Source: Rhineura floridana
Lineage: Eukaryota > Chordata > Lepidosauria > Squamata > Rhineuridae
NCBI RefSeq assembly: GCF_030035675.1
Contig: NC_084499.1
Coordinates: 16,502,239-16,566,238 of the forward strand
Length of the DNA: 64,000 nucleotides
Reading direction: 5' to 3'
A program made the translations under genes and the position numbers. Of this stretch, positions 61,401 to 64,000 are shown piece by piece. Within the stretch, counting starts at the first letter, position 1. Each line of letters begins with the position of its first letter. The notes under the pieces were generated by a model that did no database searches, was not told the origin of the DNA, and saw only the letters and a program-made list of their open reading frames with translations.

Positions 61401-63705
61401 AGGAGCCCAGGGTGGCAAACAACAAGCAATAAAACAACTTAAAAGCAAACATCTTAAAAACAGACAACAAAAGTATCGGATTTCAAACTCTGCCATGCGC
61501 ATCCCCACACATAGACACCCCCCCCACCAGCTCATGTGACATCAGAACGATGTTTCGGCACCTTGGACAGCTCCTGAAAAGTTCAGATTAAAACCTGGAG
61601 ATACCACTGCCGCACTGGCATGGAATCCCCAGCCGCCACTGCAAGGACCAGGCAGCTGTCTGAGGGGTGCTGACTTTACCTGGCAGAAAATCAGCATCTT
61701 CCAAATTTTGCAGCCCTTCCGATAGATGTTCAACTTCTTCTCAATTTCCTCTGCGGTAGAAAGAGAAGTAGAGAGGAGAGGCATGCGAGTCATGCGCAGC
61801 GTGTGCAAAAAAGGTTTTCTAAGCACAGTGCAGAGATTCCTACCACGGCAGAATCAAAGGGCTGGTCCACAGACGAACCTAAAAAGAGAAGCCTTGCCGG
61901 ACCAGGCCAGTGGCCCATTCAGTCTAGCCTCCTGTTCTCACAGTGGCCAACCAGATGCCCCAATGCAGGTCTTGAATGCAACAGCATTCTCTCCATTTAT
62001 GATTCCCAGCAATTGGCATTCAGAGGCATACTGTCTCTGACAGTGGAGAGAGAAAAGAGCCAGCAGGCCTAGTAGCTGCTGATATCCTCCATAGCCTTAT
62101 CCTCCGTGAATTTGTCTAATCCTCTTGTTAAAGCCATCCAAGCTGGTGGCCATCACTGCCTCTTGTGGGAGCGAATCCCATAGTTCAGCTACGCGCTAGG
62201 ACTTTCTTTCGTCCGTCCTGAAACTCCCAGCATTCTGCTTCATTGGGTGTCCATGAGTTCTAGTGTTATGAGAAGGGGAAAAACTTTTCTCTATCCACAG
62301 TCGAAAGAGAGCATCAGCAGAGCCCTGCTGCGTCAGACCAAAGGCCTGTCTAGTCCAGCATCCTGTTCTCATAGCAGCCATGCAGGTGCCCAGAGGAAGC
62401 TTGCAAGTGGGACCTGAGTGCAAGAGCACTTTCTCCGCTTGCAATTCCAGCAACTGGTACTCAGAGACAGACTGCATCCAACAGTGGAAGCAGAAGATAG
62501 CAAGAAGCCACTGACAGTCTTAGCTTCCTCCGTGCATTTGTACAGTCCTCTTTTAAAGCCATCCATGCTGGCCAACATTGATGAGGATTCCACCAGGCCC
62601 AAGAAAATTAAAACGAGGCTGTTAAGGGCACCCTAACCCTCCTCTTTCCTCTATATTTGGGCTTCTTCTGCACCCAGTGGGCTCTGTGAAAAAGCCTACT
62701 CTGATCCCCCTTTCCTTGCCTCCAGACCTCAGAGTAACTCCAAACAAAGGTTCAGGCGACTAATCTCAGGCCATGTTGACCCCACAAACATGCACAGAGC
62801 TCAGCCCAATTCAGTTTAGCTTGGTCGCCAAACGCTCACCTACCCAGAATGTCATCGAAGGTGGCGTGCTCGTGATCCTGCAAGCAAACAAAGAGAGAGG
62901 CACGGGTTTGTTTTTTTAAAAAGAAAATCTAAATTTTATCCATCAACAAGGCTCAAGAGCTCATTGTGTTAGGCGGAAGAAAAGGCTTTTGAAGGGAGTT
63001 GGAAGTGATGTGATCAAGCCACTAATGCCTGCAAGAGGCGGGTACTCGTTTTCCTTGTCATTGCCGGCCAAACAGGTGCTGCAGGTTTTTGAAGAGCTAC
63101 AAAGTGGTCCCAGGCTATGGTCTGAAGGCACATAAGGCCAGTGCCCTGCTAAAGTTGTGGTCAGTGCCTGGATGGGAGACCGCCTGGGAACCATATGTAA
63201 GCCGCCTTGGGTTTCAATCATAAAAAGAAAGGCGGGGGAGAAATGTAATAAATAAATAAATCATACAAAGTGAAAACCTTTAGACACTGCTTGGCCAAGG
63301 AAAGCGTATTGCAAGCAGTGATCAACTGGTATAAAAGAAGTAAGATGATCTTTCAGGTATGACCGTTTAGATTGGTAGAGTAGCACTTTCAGTGTATAGC
63401 CTGAACGAGGCCTGCGCTCACAGCACAGAGATTCAAATAATGGCAATCTAGAACAGTGCGATGAAATGTTGTAACAACAGAATCGGCAAAAAGGGCAGCT
63501 TTCCCCAGGAACCCTCGCAAAAGAGGCACGCCTTCACCAAGAGCCCGAAGGCCTATCGCGATGGAATCTCGCAGAATGACAGAGTCGGAAAGGGGCCTTG
63601 GAGCGGACGTGGCAGACTTACGTAGAGAATGGGGATGATGGACGGGTCGTCCCGCCGGATGATCGTCGGAACGTACTCCGCCTTGGGCACCTTGGAGGAA
63701 ATGAG
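58307..63705 (-). CDS. NSMF: NMDA receptor synaptonuclear signaling and neuronal migration factor, 3' part
   Basis: NSMF (NELF, Jacob) shuttles from synapses to the nucleus after NMDA-receptor activity and guides GnRH neuron migration. Seven exons (63705-63622, 62877-62844, 61750-61680, 61135-61056, 60399-60297, 59070-58995, 58404-58307) join in phase to the last 181 residues; the human protein is about 530. Landmarks in order are YVPTIIRRDDPSIIPILY, DHEHATFDDIL, EIEKKLNIYRKGCKIWKMLI, GHLYLLKNKVATFAKVEKEE, FWKRLGHLMSKLNPEPNVIH, LMSPCRVTFESPLELSAQ and KQMIETYFDFRLYRLWKTRQ, ending HSKLLDYDDIL. Human NSMF is nearly identical over this part, so the region is under strong constraint. ENTPD8 lies next door on the same strand, as in human. 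The 5' two thirds lie beyond 64000. Confidence 0.95.
58620..58765. mobile_element. hAT-like palindromic MITE in NSMF intron
   Basis: It reads cctcctcccatcatccctga, facing ggactgatggagagttgtag, and ends gagggcactacgttggctat. Confidence 0.65.
58995..59070 (-). CDS. NSMF: NSMF exon (CRVTFESPLELSAQ)
   Basis: 25 codons plus one base, acceptor ctttcag, donor gtaaaa. It reads LFQNLKNLMSPCRVTFESPL, then ELSAQ. Confidence 0.93.
59150..59253 (-). mobile_element. tRNA-headed SINE, head only, in NSMF intron
   Basis: Minus orientation: ctacctggagatgccatcag, ggattgaactggggacctcc and ctaccgttgagctatggccc give A- and B-boxes. Same transcription sense as NSMF. Not a tRNA gene: it runs into the SINE body. 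Confidence 0.8.
59420..60200 (+). repeat. repeat cluster in NSMF intron
   Basis: 59420-59690 and 59930-60200 hold family A pieces (gggccaaatgcggccctcta, cctggccataacctcttccc, ccactgtacaaaggtgagaa, aactggcatgtggcccctgg). 59525-59640 is the GGTGGCTGG-type MITE (accttggacagcttcttgaa). Confidence 0.55.
60297..60399 (-). CDS. NSMF: NSMF exon (MGCYVLGNHNGEK)
   Basis: One base then 34 codons to phase 0, acceptor gtccctccag, donor gtgagg. FWKRLGHLMSKLNPEPNVIH, then IMGCYVLGNHNGEK. Confidence 0.93.
61056..61135 (-). CDS. NSMF: NSMF exon (GHLYLLKNKVATF)
   Basis: 80 nt: 26 codons plus two bases, acceptor cctcttgcag, donor gtgagt. GGPGHLYLLKNKVATFAKVE, then KEEDMI. The split codon becomes Tyr (TA+T) where human has His. 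Confidence 0.93.
61367..61470 (-). mobile_element. L2-like LINE 3' tail
   Basis: ctcaatttatatccctccct, tcttcccacaaggagcccag and ggcaaacaacaagcaataaa are the minus form of an L2 tail. Confidence 0.65.
61550..61645. repeat. MITE fragment (GGTGGCTGG family)
   Basis: It reads caccttggacagctcctgaa, agttcagattaaaacctgga and ccactgccgcactggcatgg. Confidence 0.6.
61680..61750 (-). CDS. NSMF: NSMF exon (EIEKKLNIYRKG)
   Basis: 71 nt, acceptor ctaccgcag, donor gtaaag. It reads EIEKKLNIYRKGCKIWKMLI and FCQ, ending in phase 0. Confidence 0.93.
61885..62600 (+). repeat. two family B repeats in tandem orientation
   Basis: 61885-62300 is nearly complete (ccagtggcccattcagtcta, gcaattggcattcagaggca, cttgttaaagccatccaagc, gttctagtgttatgagaagg). 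62310-62600 is a second copy (tctagtccagcatcctgttc, caactggtactcagagacag, cttttaaagccatccatgct). Confidence 0.75.
62844..62877 (-). CDS. NSMF: NSMF micro-exon (DHEHATFDDIL)
   Basis: A 34-nt exon: 11 codons plus one base, acceptor cttgcag, donor gtaggt. Its last base and the next exon's first two make Glu (DDIL-E-EIEKK). It is too short for open-frame methods and is found by phase and similarity. Confidence 0.9.
63125..63262 (+). mobile_element. 5S-derived SINE with a BovB/Sauria-type tail
   Basis: The head keeps 5S pieces (gccctgctaaag, gcctggatgggagaccgcct, gggaacc). It then runs directly into gtaagccgccttgggtttca, gaaaggcgggggagaaatgt and aataaataaat, the tail type of Sauria SINE/BovB rather than the ACAACAACA tail of the other 5S-SINEs here. 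Confidence 0.75.
63622..63705 (-). CDS. NSMF: NSMF exon (RRDDPSIIPILY)
   Basis: 28 codons in phase 0/0, acceptor ctttccag, donor gtaagt. It starts LISSKVPKAEYVP and ends IIPILY. It is the most 5' NSMF exon visible; sequence to 64000 shows only family A repeat (63780-63930) and a SINE-like end. Confidence 0.93.
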
Positions 63706-63779
63706 CTGGAAAGGGCGGAGGAAGAGGAGAAAAAGAAGCAGAGGGAATGAAAATGGGCAGGGCCAGTGAGCAAGGGAAA

Positions 63780-64000
63780 GGGGCGGGTATAGAAACTGGC
63801 CTGCAACTGTACCACGATAAAAACTGCTTGCATTGTTCTGCCCAGTTCTGCCTTTGTTTCTACGCACCCCTGGCATCTGGACCCCGGAAGATTGCTCAGG
63901 AGAGAATGTGGCCCTTGGGCTCACCTGCCCTAGACAGCTGCCTATTCTGCTTATTAGAACATAGGAAGCTGCCTTCTACTGAGTCAGACCCATTTGTGCA
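63780..64000 (+). repeat. hAT-like family A fragment and a SINE end
   Basis: 63780-63930: actggcctgcaactgtacca, ctacgcacccctggcatctg, gagaatgtggcccttgggct. 63957-64000: acataggaagctgccttcta, ctgagtcagacc, the end of the tRNA-headed SINE read in minus, cut by the window edge. Confidence 0.55.

Noticed and set aside
1-64000. CRISPR arrays, operons, prophage or other prokaryotic systems
   Set aside because: No spaced identical repeats with unique spacers and no prokaryotic genes; the window is spliced vertebrate DNA.

Overview
The window is animal nuclear DNA, almost certainly from a lizard or snake. It carries parts of three multi-exon genes in a sea of interspersed repeats typical of squamates: a tRNA-headed SINE, Sauria SINE/BovB-type pieces, 5S-rRNA-headed SINEs, CR1 and L2 LINE 3' ends, many palindromic hAT-like MITEs, a Penelope-like fragment, a Helitron-like end and LTR-element fossils. 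There is no operon structure and nothing prokaryotic.

Genes. (1) 857-4751 (+): the last three coding exons of NOXA1 (end of PB1 domain, then an SH3 domain split over two exons, stop at 4749-4751). (2) 22651-11389 (-): a complete ENTPD8, nine coding exons that join in phase into a 494-residue ecto-nucleotidase with all five apyrase conserved regions and a membrane helix at each end. (3) 63705-58307 (-): the last seven coding exons (181 residues) of NSMF (NELF/Jacob); the rest lies beyond the right edge. The order and strands NOXA1(+), ENTPD8(-), NSMF(-) are those of human 9q34.3, so this is a conserved block. I reconstructed exons by reading splice sites, phases and family similarity by eye.

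Layout. 1-4.75 kb: NOXA1 3' end, with a GA-rich minisatellite in the last intron. 4.75-11.2 kb: the gap between the convergent NOXA1 and ENTPD8 3' ends, holding a young Ty1/copia fossil (6586-9921) with almost identical LTRs and a primer site matching an initiator tRNA-Met half. 11.2-22.7 kb: ENTPD8, its introns filled with MITEs, L2, a 5S-SINE and a MITE-derived minisatellite split by an L2. 22.7-55.6 kb: a repeat-rich gap with no gene I can name. It holds two copies of a hairpin hAT MITE (one with a perfect 8-bp target duplication), a 77-bp minisatellite, a solo LTR with a perfect 5-bp duplication, a Helitron-like terminus, L2 and CR1 copies, LTR-like blocks and a Penelope-like fragment. 55.6-58.3 kb: lower-repeat DNA that may include the NSMF 3' UTR. 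58.3-64 kb: NSMF 3' exons.

The three genes are not known to work in one pathway: NOXA1 activates superoxide-producing NOX1, ENTPD8 degrades extracellular nucleotides, and NSMF carries synaptic signals to the nucleus. I saw no undescribed coding system. The most notable signals are the copia element with its half-tRNA priming site, 5S-SINEs with two different LINE-type tails, the partner-type LINE tail next to a 5S-SINE, and the birth of a minisatellite from a MITE.
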